64,000 nucleotides of DNA from positions 612,082 to 676,081 of the forward strand of contig NZ_LN898229.1 in NCBI RefSeq assembly GCF_001457835.1, in the 5' to 3' direction. The DNA comes from Fenollaria timonensis. GTDB taxonomy: Bacteria; Bacillota; Clostridia; Tissierellales; Peptoniphilaceae. Positions within the stretch are counted from its first letter, which is position 1; each line of letters begins with the position of its first letter. Positions 52,524 to 61,500 of the stretch are shown piece after piece. The position numbers and the translations under genes were made by a program. The notes beneath the pieces were generated by a model, which saw nothing but the letters and a program-made list of their open reading frames with translations, ran no database searches and had not been told where the DNA came from.

Positions 52524-53561
52524 ATGAAAAAGATTGATTACAAAGAAAGGATCAAGGACCTGCATCTTACAAACTTACTAAGAGTGGAAGATGGCGGGAC
52601 TGACACGCTTCTTTCAGATGTCTTCATCGACAACAACTCTCTTCCTGAGCTTTCCATAGACGAGGTACGACTTGAAAAGAAATTCTTCAACAGAAACTTT
52701 TCTCGTCCTTTTTACATAAACGCGATGACTGGCGGCACCGAAAAGGCGCTTAGAATCAACGAGATTTTAGCTAGGCTCGCACGTGACTTTAATATACCTA
52801 TGATGCTTGGAAGCGAGAAGATAGCTGTTGTGGACAAGAAGTTCCCTGAAACATTCACCATTGCGCGTGAGGTCAACAAAGACGGCTACCTTATAGCCAA
52901 TGTCGGTGCTACAGCGAATTTGGATGTGATGAAGAAGGCAGTTGATTTAATCGATGCCAACGCCATCTGCATACATCTAAATGCTTTTCAAGAGCTCATC
53001 AATGGCGAGGGTGACAGGGATTTTACTAGCTATATGAAGAACATCGAGGCGGCACTTAAGTATTTTAAGCTGCCCGTCATAGTGAAGGAATGCGGTTTTG
53101 GCATGAATCAAAGGAATATCGAGGATCTCGCTAAGCTCGGTGTCAAGTACATCGACATATCAGGTGCGGGCGGCACAAACTTTGCTAGGATCGAGTCCAT
53201 GGCGAACGCTGCCGAAGATTTCTCGGATATCTTCGACTTTGGCACGCCAACAGCACTCTCTATACTATATGCGAGGGAGCTCAAGAAGAAGTACAAATTT
53301 ACCCTGATCGCCTCAGGCGGTATAAGGACTGCGATGGACGCCTTCAAAGCCTACGTTATAGGCGCCGACGTCGTTGCGCTCGGTGGCGAGCTATTAAAAT
53401 ACGTCTACCACGGCTCATACGAGGCGAGCGCGGACTATATCAATAGCTTTTCAGATAAGCTCAGAAAGCTCATGCTCATCACGTCTTCACGCAATACAGG
53501 CGAGCTAAAGCATGTGAGATACAAATTAGAGGGCAGATTAAAAGATCTATGGGAGGATTAA
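52524..53561 (+). CDS. fni: Type 2 isopentenyl-diphosphate delta-isomerase
   Basis: A 345-residue FMN/NADPH-dependent enzyme that interconverts IPP and DMAPP for isoprenoid synthesis. Motifs are NAMTGGTEKALRINEILARLAR (FMN and substrate contacts), GSEKIAVV, IANVGA, HLNAFQELINGEGDR, VKECGFGM, DISGAGGTNFARIES and the phosphate loop SGGIRTAMDAFKA. GGAGGA ribosome binding site. It sits two bases before pncB. Confidence 0.94.
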   Translation: MKKIDYKERIKDLHLTNLLRVEDGGTDTLLSDVFIDNNSLPELSIDEVRLEKKFFNRNFSRPFYINAMTGGTEKALRINEILARLARDFNIPMMLGSEKIAVVDKKFPETFTIAREVNKDGYLIANVGATANLDVMKKAVDLIDANAICIHLNAFQELINGEGDRDFTSYMKNIEAALKYFKLPVIVKECGFGMNQRNIEDLAKLGVKYIDISGAGGTNFARIESMANAAEDFSDIFDFGTPTALSILYARELKKKYKFTLIASGGIRTAMDAFKAYVIGADVVALGGELLKYVYHGSYEASADYINSFSDKLRKLMLITSSRNTGELKHVRYKLEGRLKDLWED

Positions 53562-53562
53562 G

Positions 53563-55008
53563 ATGAATAAAGATAATAAAAGCATAAACCTATCGATGCT
53601 GGCGGACTACTACGAGTTCACCATGGCCAACGGCTACATTGCCAATGGCGTAGCAGATACAGAGGCAGTCTTCGATATGTTCTTTAGAAAAGTCCCTGAC
53701 AATGGTGGCTTCGCCATCGCCGCAGGACTTGAGCAAGTCATTGAATATATAGAAAATCTAAAATTTACAGAAGATGATATAGATTACTTTAAAAGCAAAA
53801 AGATATTTTCAGAAGAATTTTTGGACTTTTTAAGAAATTTCAAATTTACCTGCGATGTATGGGCAGTAGAAGAGGGAACACCAGTATTTCCAAAGGAACC
53901 CATCATCATAGTTAAGGGACCGGTTAAAGAAGCGCAAATCATGGAGACAATGATACTTCTTACGATAAACTACCAATCCTTGATAGCGACAAAGGCAAGC
54001 AGGATCGTTAGAGTCGCTAAGGGCAGAGCCATCTCGGAATTTGGCTCGAGACGTGCCCAAGCGAGTGAAGCAGCGATACTTGGCGCGAGAGCAGCCTACA
54101 TCGGCGGCGCGAAAGCCACAGCAAACACTATCACAGACAAGTTCTTCGGCGTTCCAGCCACAGGCACTATGGCTCACTCATGGGTACAAATGTACGATAC
54201 AGAGCTAGAAGCCTTTAGAGCCTATGCGAAAGTTTATCCAGACTCCTGTGTTTTACTCGTTGACACATACAATACACTCGAAGAAGGCATACCAAATGCG
54301 ATAAAGGTTTTTGACGAACTTCGGGCAAATGGTCATGAAGGCGTCGGTATAAGGATAGACTCAGGTGACCTTGCTTATCTATCGAAAAAAGCAAGAGTAA
54401 TGCTTGACGAAGCAGGCTACCCAGACGTTAAGATCATGGTCTCAAACTCACTTGATGAGTACGTGATCAAAGACCTTCTTGGTCAAGGCGCCCAAATCGA
54501 TGGTTTTGGTGTTGGCGAAAGACTGATCACATCAAGAAGCGAGCCAGTTTTTGGCGGCGTATACAAACTTGTATCCACATTCAAAGACGGCAAAGAGATA
54601 TACAAGATTAAAATTAGTGGCGACGTCGAAAAAATCACCACACCAGGCTTTAAAAAGCTATATAGATTATACGATAACGAAACAGGAAAGGCGCTTGCCG
54701 ACCTCGTTACAACACATGATGAAGAGATTGACTTCACAAAAGATATCGAGATCTTCCATCCATTATACACATGGAAGAAGAAAACACTTACAAACTACAC
54801 AGCAGTGCCGCTACTAAAGAAAATTTTCGACAAAGGTAAATTAGTATATAATAAGAAGACAATCGACGAAGTGCAAAAGTATTCACTAGAAGAAGTCGAT
54901 AAGCTTTGGGACGAAGTTAAAAGACTTGAAAATCCTCACGAGTACTACGTCGACCTAAGCAAAAAGCTTTGGACAATCAAAAACGATATGCTTAATAAAA
55001 AACATTAG
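53563..55008 (+). CDS. pncB: Nicotinate phosphoribosyltransferase
   Basis: A 481-residue enzyme of NAD salvage that joins nicotinate to phosphoribosyl pyrophosphate, coupled to ATP. It starts with MLADYYEFTMANGY, has FRKVPDNGGFAIAAG, EFGSRRAQASEAA, GVPATGTMAHSW (catalytic His), LLVDTYNTLEEGI and RIDSGDLAYLSKKAR. GGAGG ribosome binding site overlapping the fni stop. It is last gene of the dnaX operon; the first copy of a 74-bp repeat with a terminator follows. Confidence 0.95.
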   Translation: MNKDNKSINLSMLADYYEFTMANGYIANGVADTEAVFDMFFRKVPDNGGFAIAAGLEQVIEYIENLKFTEDDIDYFKSKKIFSEEFLDFLRNFKFTCDVWAVEEGTPVFPKEPIIIVKGPVKEAQIMETMILLTINYQSLIATKASRIVRVAKGRAISEFGSRRAQASEAAILGARAAYIGGAKATANTITDKFFGVPATGTMAHSWVQMYDTELEAFRAYAKVYPDSCVLLVDTYNTLEEGIPNAIKVFDELRANGHEGVGIRIDSGDLAYLSKKARVMLDEAGYPDVKIMVSNSLDEYVIKDLLGQGAQIDGFGVGERLITSRSEPVFGGVYKLVSTFKDGKEIYKIKISGDVEKITTPGFKKLYRLYDNETGKALADLVTTHDEEIDFTKDIEIFHPLYTWKKKTLTNYTAVPLLKKIFDKGKLVYNKKTIDEVQKYSLEEVDKLWDEVKRLENPHEYYVDLSKKLWTIKNDMLNKKH

Positions 55009-55014
55009 TATAGG

Positions 55015-55088
55015 AAGCTCTTTGAGACAAACTCAGAGAGCTTTTTTATGCAACACTATATTTATGGCATAGCCATTACTATAAATAT
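55015..55088 (+). repeat. 74-bp repeat, copy A (terminator of the dnaX operon)
   Basis: Begins with a terminator, AAGCTCTTTG / CAGAGAGCTT (55015-55043) plus a T-tail. The first 37 bases are identical to copy B (57072-57108) and the full 74 differ at about five positions. Confidence 0.9.
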
Positions 55089-55183
55089 GGCACTGCCATT
55101 AGCATAATTAAAATTGTAAATATTTTGTAAACAATTTCGTACTCCGTAAATGTTATAATTATTTCGCAATCGCAAGTAATATA

Positions 55184-55256
55184 TAAGGCAGGGTCAAGCC
55201 TTAGATTTATGGGCGCTTATGCATTATTTAATACACGAGCCGAAAAATTAAGGCTT
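55184..55256 (+). promoter_or_regulatory. 5' leader with alternative pairing, upstream of the SLH gene
   Basis: Three complementary words, TAAGGC (55184-55189), GCCTTA (55198-55203) and TAAGGC (55249-55254), make two mutually exclusive stems. The second stem encloses a GGC...GCC inner helix (55212-55241) and ends just before the ribosome binding site GAGAGGAG. A TATAAT-like -10 is at 55154-55159. No known riboswitch class was recognised. Confidence 0.5.
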
Positions 55257-55273
55257 AAGAGAGGAGTTTTAAA

Positions 55274-57061
55274 ATGAACAAATTAAAAAGAATTATTTCC
55301 CTAGCATTCATCATTGCCTTTGCACTATCACAATTCGAGTACATCAAGGCAGAGAGCGTTGAAGCAGACATGACAGATGCGAAAAACGCACAGACGGTAG
55401 TAGCTTCAGAAGAAGTAGTAAAAGAAGAAGTAAAAGCAGAAACAGTTGCTGGTTGCCAAACACATGAAGAGGCTTTAGAAGAGCTTGAAGAGGCGCTTAA
55501 AAATAAAATTGAAAGCGTTAATACGAAAAACGATGATTATGTACTTAGACTTAATAAGTTAAAAGACATAGACGTAAAAAGCAATCAAAATCCTGCTAAT
55601 TATGTAGCACATTATGAATTGCTATTTACAATAGTGAATAAAGATAAAAAGTTTTCAGATATAGATATGGATAGCCTCGCAGGAACAATTACTGACTTAT
55701 ATAGAGAAGGAAAAATTGACAAGCTAAAATTTAAACTTGATGAAAAAGAAGGAAACGATTTAAAAACAGAAATTGGTAATTTAAATGAAACACAGACAAA
55801 AGATGCAATCAAAGATATGATATATGAAGGCCTAAAAGCTTCGATGTCACTTAAAGAGGATACAAAGCTTGAAAGTATGAATAATCATGAAGGCGGAATA
55901 AGACTTAGTAAAAAGGCCTGCGACGACAAAGAAGCCTTCATCTGGTTAAGAATGCCATTTAGAAACGCTATAGTTAACGAGATAAAAGACAAAATCGAAG
56001 CACAAGACATCACAGTTAATAAAAACGACAATGTTAATTGGAAAGACGGCGTTAAAATAAAAGACTCCGTAGCAGATAAACAAGGCTACCAAGGTCACTT
56101 AGACCACGCTACAGTTACAGACGAATCAGCAAGAGACACAAAGACAGCGGGCGAAAAGTCTGGCAAAATCAAATTAAAATTCACAGACGATACAGAATTA
56201 ACTCTAGAAAATCAAAAACTAATAGTAAAAGAAGATAAAAAAGCAGAAGAAAATAATAATACAAAGCCAAATAATAAAGAGAAAGATAATACTAAAGAAA
56301 AAGAAGAAATGCCAGAGAGAAAAAATAATGAAAATAATAGAAATCATAGAAATGATAGATACGATAGATATAATAAAGACAAGAAAAACGAAAGCAATGA
56401 AAAAAATACAAAACAAAGCAAAAATGACAAAGTAGCTAAAAAAGAAACAAAACCAGAAACAAAAATAGAAGAAAAACAAGACTACGGCATACTAGCGCCA
56501 GCACAAGCACTTAGACTAGTTCAGCACAAAGACCTACCAGAAGGCGAAAAAGGCGAAGCAATCAGAGAGCTTATCGCAAGAGGCGTACTTAGCGGCGTTT
56601 CAGACACAGAGTTCAAAGGCAAATTAGCCATCAATCGCGCCATGCTAGCACAAGTCCTTATGACCATTTCCAAAGACAAATCCGTTGGCCTTATCGACTA
56701 CGAGGACATAAAAGGAGACGAGTGGTACGCAGATGCAATGACATGGGCACTAACACACGGCATCTACAAAGGCTACCCAGACAAAACACTAAAGGCAACA
56801 CAAAAGATCACACGCCAAGAGTTTGCCTCAGTCATCTATAACTTCATAAAAGAACACAAAATCAATATGCCAAAAGTAAAAGACTTTAATTACAAAGACC
56901 AAGACAAGATCGCTTCATGGGCACTTGATCAAGTTAAGTACATGGACGAGCTAGGCCTTGTTAATGGCGAAAGTCAAGATAATTACAACGCACAAGGCAC
57001 ATACACAAGAGAAGACCTTGCACTAACAATATACAAAATCATTAGATTCATAGAAAGTTAA
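55274..57061 (+). CDS. SLH-domain surface protein
   Basis: A 595-residue exported protein. It has a signal peptide (cleavage near Ala26), an acidic region, a mixed alpha/beta domain (about 55-320) I do not recognise and a strongly charged Asn/Lys/Glu/Asp/Arg linker (about 325-400). Then come C-terminal SLH repeats (about 405-595; AIRELIARGVLSGV, WALTHGIYKGYPDKTL, REDLALTIYKII) that bind secondary cell-wall polymer. So it is held on the outer wall without a sortase motif. GAGAGGAG ribosome binding site with a long structured leader. It is bracketed by the two 74-bp repeat copies. Confidence 0.85.
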   Translation: MNKLKRIISLAFIIAFALSQFEYIKAESVEADMTDAKNAQTVVASEEVVKEEVKAETVAGCQTHEEALEELEEALKNKIESVNTKNDDYVLRLNKLKDIDVKSNQNPANYVAHYELLFTIVNKDKKFSDIDMDSLAGTITDLYREGKIDKLKFKLDEKEGNDLKTEIGNLNETQTKDAIKDMIYEGLKASMSLKEDTKLESMNNHEGGIRLSKKACDDKEAFIWLRMPFRNAIVNEIKDKIEAQDITVNKNDNVNWKDGVKIKDSVADKQGYQGHLDHATVTDESARDTKTAGEKSGKIKLKFTDDTELTLENQKLIVKEDKKAEENNNTKPNNKEKDNTKEKEEMPERKNNENNRNHRNDRYDRYNKDKKNESNEKNTKQSKNDKVAKKETKPETKIEEKQDYGILAPAQALRLVQHKDLPEGEKGEAIRELIARGVLSGVSDTEFKGKLAINRAMLAQVLMTISKDKSVGLIDYEDIKGDEWYADAMTWALTHGIYKGYPDKTLKATQKITRQEFASVIYNFIKEHKINMPKVKDFNYKDQDKIASWALDQVKYMDELGLVNGESQDNYNAQGTYTREDLALTIYKIIRFIES

Positions 57062-57071
57062 TAAATATATC

Positions 57072-57145
57072 AAGCTCTTTGAGACAAACTCAGAGAGCTT
57101 TTTTATGCCACACTATAATTATGGCACAGCCATCACCATAAATAT
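57072..57145 (+). repeat. 74-bp repeat, copy B (terminator of the SLH gene)
   Basis: Near-identical to 55015-55088; begins with the same terminator stem AAGCTCTTTG / CAGAGAGCTT, 10 bases after the SLH gene stop. Confidence 0.9.
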
Positions 57146-57204
57146 AAGCATCTTGACAAAGATAAGCGAATGTAATAAAATCATCTTAATAAAGGAGAGT
57201 ATCC

Positions 57205-57987
57205 ATGCTAAAAGAAAAGCCCGTAATACTGTCAATCTCGGCACTAGACTCAAGCGCCCTAAGAGGCGTCGAGGCAGACGTCAAGACAGCACTAAAACTA
57301 AATAGCTACTGCACAGTCGCGACAACATGCGTGACCAGCCAAAATACACAAAGGTGCATCTCAAGACTTGCCCTCTCCTCATCCATGGTCTACGACCAGA
57401 TCAAGGCAGCGAGCGAGGACTTTCGCATCGGCTGCGTCAAAGTAGGACTCATCTCAAACATCAATCAGGCCAAAGCCGTGAAAGACGCATTAGATAAATA
57501 TTTTAGAGATGTTTCCGTCGTCCTAGACCCAGTCATCGCATCAAAGTTCGGCCACGTCTACACAGACGCCGAAACACTTGAGTATATAAAAGAAAACGTC
57601 TTCGATAAAGTCACGCTACTTACACCAAACATGAAAGAGGCAGAAACTTTAACAGGGATGAAAGTCAATACTGTTACCGAAATGCTTTCCGCAGCACAAA
57701 AGCTTCACCTTGATTATGGTACAAGCGTCCTGATTACAGGAGGCGCACTCGAAGGCGAACTAAAAGATGTATTAGTAGTGGATGGCAAAGAGAAAATTAT
57801 AGATAGGAAGAGAGTAGATAGAGCCGCCTTTGGACTAGGCACAACAGTCTCCACCGCCATAGCTACATACTTAGCAAAGGGATATAAGATGGAAGAGGCA
57901 GTGAGATTTGGACTAGAATACTTAACGCTATGTCTTCAAGAGCGCATAAATTTGGGACGAAACGAGGGGGCTATCTGGCATGTATAA
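57205..57987 (+). CDS. ThiD/PdxK-like kinase, divergent active-site loop
   Basis: A 260-residue ribokinase-fold kinase of the ThiD (HMP/HMP-P or pyridoxal kinase) group: ISALDSSALRGVEADVKTALKLNSYC (each part as in ThiD, where it is AGSDSSGGAGIQADLKTF), VTSQNT, VLDPVIASKFGH, LTPNMKEAETLTG and LITGG. The anion-hole loop is GLGTTVSTA instead of GTGCTLSSA, so the usual catalytic cysteine is a threonine. The SDSSGGAG glycine loop is also changed to LDSSALRG. It may act on another vitamin-like substrate or be weak. AAAGGAGAG ribosome binding site. Confidence 0.78.
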   Translation: MLKEKPVILSISALDSSALRGVEADVKTALKLNSYCTVATTCVTSQNTQRCISRLALSSSMVYDQIKAASEDFRIGCVKVGLISNINQAKAVKDALDKYFRDVSVVLDPVIASKFGHVYTDAETLEYIKENVFDKVTLLTPNMKEAETLTGMKVNTVTEMLSAAQKLHLDYGTSVLITGGALEGELKDVLVVDGKEKIIDRKRVDRAAFGLGTTVSTAIATYLAKGYKMEEAVRFGLEYLTLCLQERINLGRNEGAIWHV

Positions 57988-58078
57988 AAAATTTCAAATG
58001 CAGATAGAGCAAAATAACTGCGAAACAATATAAAGCATATATAACATATATAATAAGGAAGAGAATATAATGAAATCC

Positions 58079-58112
58079 AAATGCTAGACGAGCAAATCGC
58101 CTGGCATTTTTT
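58079..58112 (+). terminator. Rho-independent terminator downstream of the ThiD-like gene
   Basis: A 13-bp stem AAATGCTAGACGA / TCGCCTGGCATTT (one mismatch, one wobble) with loop GCAAA, then further Ts. Confidence 0.85.
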
Positions 58113-58237
58113 ATTGCCCATCCATTAGACATATAAAGTACATACGCATGTTTATAGACAGAAAACGAGAAAATGAGATGGGGGGGGTTACACTACTGTC
58201 TATATATGAAAAATGTTCTTAAAAATATAATTTAAAC

Positions 58238-58266
58238 TTGACATTTAGACATACACGTGCTAAAAT
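58238..58266 (+). promoter_or_regulatory. Promoter of the large surface protein gene
   Basis: TTGACA (58238-58243), a 17-base spacer, TAAAAT (58261-58266), 51 bases downstream of a run of eight Gs and about 290 bases upstream of the start codon. Confidence 0.75.
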
Positions 58267-58442
58267 GAATGTACAAACAAATACGATCTTCTGTGCCACC
58301 GATAAAGCTTCATTAGATGCTATCAAAAAGGTCGAAACAAGTAAAGGACATTAACTAAACCGCATGCTTATACTTAGTTAAAAATTCTCTACTTATTATA
58401 ATCATTTACTTAACAATCACGCAATTATACTACGATTATACG

Positions 58443-58475
58443 GACGAGTCAGTGGCACGACACGTCTGTTTTTTT
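58443..58475 (+). terminator. Terminator-like hairpin inside the leader of the surface protein gene
   Basis: Stem GACGAGTC / GACACGTC (one internal mismatch), 8-base loop, then TGTTTTTTT. It lies between promoter and start codon, so it could attenuate transcription. Confidence 0.65.
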
Positions 58476-58553
58476 ATAGATTTAAAAGCGGCATCAGAGG
58501 TACAGAAGTTCAAAAATAACTTGCTTATGCAAGAAATAAGAAAGGAGAAATTT

Positions 58554-61500
58554 ATGAAGAATTTTCAAAAACATTACTTGCGAAAAACACTTGCGCTAGT
58601 CATGGCATTCTTGATGATAGTGACAATGATGCCAGTGAATGTTTTCGCAGAAGAACCACAACTTCCTGGCACATCTACTCGTGCAGTAGATCCAGAAGGG
58701 AAACCTTCAGTTAACTGGGAAGAAGACAGTGCAGCTAAAGATGATGGTGCTGGTTATTGGCCACTACCTGAAAATGTAAAGATAATCAAAGGACAAAGAG
58801 GAGCTGACCCACTTAATACCCTTGGCTTTACTTACCTTGGCAGATACTATGACCAAAATGGAAGGATAGTTCTAAAATTCGAAGTAAGCCAAAGAAACCA
58901 AGCTGACAGTTATCCTTGGTCTAGATTTGTTATGAGGTTTCCATCTGAGTTATACCAAAAGATTGATAAGGATGCTTCATATGTACTTTGGAAACAGACA
59001 GAAGTTTTTGCTATTAACAATTTTGATACACTAAATGCATCTTCTGTTAGGGGACAAAGCGCCAACTGTCTACAATTCCCTTATAGAAATGTAGGTGCTC
59101 AATATGGTCACAGAGAAGTTAATATAGTTTTAAAAGCTGATACTGATTGGGATAAGACTTTTGCACAAAAGACACAAGCAGTTCAATTAAGACTATATAA
59201 TGGAAACAATGACAACCTAAAGATATTCTCTACAGCTGGAGGATATAAGGGTGCTGACTATGCTGCGCTAGGATATAATACCTACACTAAAACTGCAGTT
59301 GTAGGAGATTTATCAAAAAGACCTAAGGATTTAATGGAAGCAACTACTAAATCAATGACACAATCTGGTGGACAAAATGACCAGTTCCACTCAGCAGACT
59401 CATCTCTACAACTTGATAGAGACGATAAGAAAGTTAGACTTATCTACACTTTTGCTTCTGATGTTGTCAGTGGAAGGATGGATGGAGATAAATATGCCAT
59501 TAGACAAACTCTTGATAGAGACTTCATCAAATATCTTGACTTAGGAAACAAAGGTAAGACAGAAGAAGAAAAAAATCAAATCGGTTCTATCTATTTCCTA
59601 TCTGAAAATGAAACACCAATTGGAACAAAACTTCCTATCTACGCAAGCTATATAGAAGGTTTGGAATTAAATCCAGACGGCTCAGCAAAGCTTGATGGAG
59701 AAGGAAACCCAACATTTAACCGTGTAGATGGTGCTGTATTCTTACAATTTGCAGAAACAGGCTATGAGTACAAAGACAATCCTGACTCAGCAGATCCAAA
59801 CTATGTTCAAACTATAACAACAGATTTTAATAATATTTTGAGAAATGGGCCTCAAGACTCAGGTTCAATCATGGTTTTTGAATACAATATAGATCCGGAA
59901 AAGATAAATGAAGATTTAGTTAAGGATAAGGAACTATCAAAGAACTTTATGTTTGATACAAGATATCTTCTATCAAACAACAAAGGAGTTAGAAAATACA
60001 CTGCAACTACGACTGAAGATATAGTTATACAACCTAACAAAAACAATTTCTTCACTCTTAACTTCAATCCATACGTAAATATAACAAGCTCTATGATAAC
60101 TACTTCAGAAAAAGAAGACTTTGTACTAAACATAGGTGGCAGCGAAGGAATTTGGAAGTCTTGGAAAAGAGAAGGACATGCTTTCTTCCCTGATACTGAT
60201 GATTACGCTATAAATATGTATGGCTGGCAGTTTTATTTGAGAGATCATAATATAAAGACTGGTATGACTATAAAGAAAGGAACTCCTATAACAGTTTATT
60301 TGCCAAACCTTGACTATGGAAACAAAGGAAAGTATCCTGATTTTGTTGATTTTGATATAGTTACAGGAGAACAAAAGGGATCATCAGGAGATAAACTAAA
60401 AAATAAACAATCATTAACAGGTAATAAATTTTTAAGACTTAAAAAAGTCACTAAAGCTGATGGCTCTGATCTTTTCTATCCACCAATGTACTTTAAAAAT
60501 TCGATTTCAACTGTTGGTGCAACAGCCGTAATTGAAAAGTATGTTCCTATAGTAGATGAAATTTTCATAGATTCTAAAGAATTTACTGGAATTATGAGAA
60601 GTGAAGGCGGAGTAAGATCAGAACTTTACATCCCAGGAGAAACTAAGTCTACACATTATTTAGGAAAATCATTTATTAATACAGAAGAAAATAATAGCGG
60701 TGATACAACTGCTTATTTAAGATCTGACGGAAAAGAAGATCCTCAAAAATTCGCAGTAAATAATGATGGCACATCAGACATTTTTGAAAAGAGAATTTTT
60801 AATAAGAAGGAATACGAAGGACTTGCTTTCAATATCAAGAAACAATATTTTGGTGCAGAAAGCATTAAGTATGCAACTGAAAATAAATCTGTTGCAGAAC
60901 TTGGATTATTAAGAGACCAACCTATAGTATTTACAACTTATTCTGAAACTTCTTTAAAATCAGAACCAGTTATAGAACAAGTTCAAACAAAAGTAAAATT
61001 TGACCTTAATGGACAAAAATCAAAGGAAAATCTTCCTGTTATTGAAAAGATTGCTCCTCTAAGCAAGCAATACAGATATGATTACTTGACTGGAGAAGTA
61101 AACAAAGATTATAAACCATCAGGTTTTGAAGGCGACTATGTTAGATATGTTGATGAAAACAACAAAACTAAGGAAGTTGATGGAAGAACTTATCAAAACA
61201 TCCTTAACCATGACGGTTTAGAATATGATTTAACAAATAAGGATCAAAAGGCAGCTTTCTTAAAGAGACAAATGCCAACCAAAGATGAAATAAATGTACC
61301 ACAAGGTAAGAGAATTCTTGGTTGGACAACTACTAAGCTAACAGACATAGCTGGTGGAAAGACTGCTGTAGAACAATTTAACGAACTTAGAGATAATAAC
61401 AAAGTTATAAAAGAAGCTAAAGATTGGGAAAAAGTAGATGCAAATGAAAATTACATCTTCGATTCAAAATCTCCAATCGATAAAGAAAGAACAGTTTATG

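Larger units (their letters stand above)
57988..58553 (+). other. Non-coding leader region of the large surface protein gene
   Basis: 566 bases without a convincing gene. In order: a strong terminator (58079-58112), a G8 homopolymer (58180-58187), a consensus promoter (58238-58266), a 29-codon open frame starting inside the -10 box (58265-58354, rejected as a gene), a terminator-like hairpin with seven Ts (58443-58475), and the AAAGGAG ribosome binding site of the surface protein. The transcript leader is therefore about 280 bases long. Confidence 0.7.

Noticed and set aside
55142-55273. Known riboswitch classes (c-di-GMP, fluoride, glycine, TPP, SAM, THF) in the SLH leader
   Set aside because: The conserved cores of these classes were not recognised; only the alternative stems are reported.
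58265-58354. 29-codon open frame downstream of the surface-protein promoter
   Set aside because: Its ATG overlaps the -10 box, so it cannot be on the transcript from that promoter, and no ribosome binding site is present.
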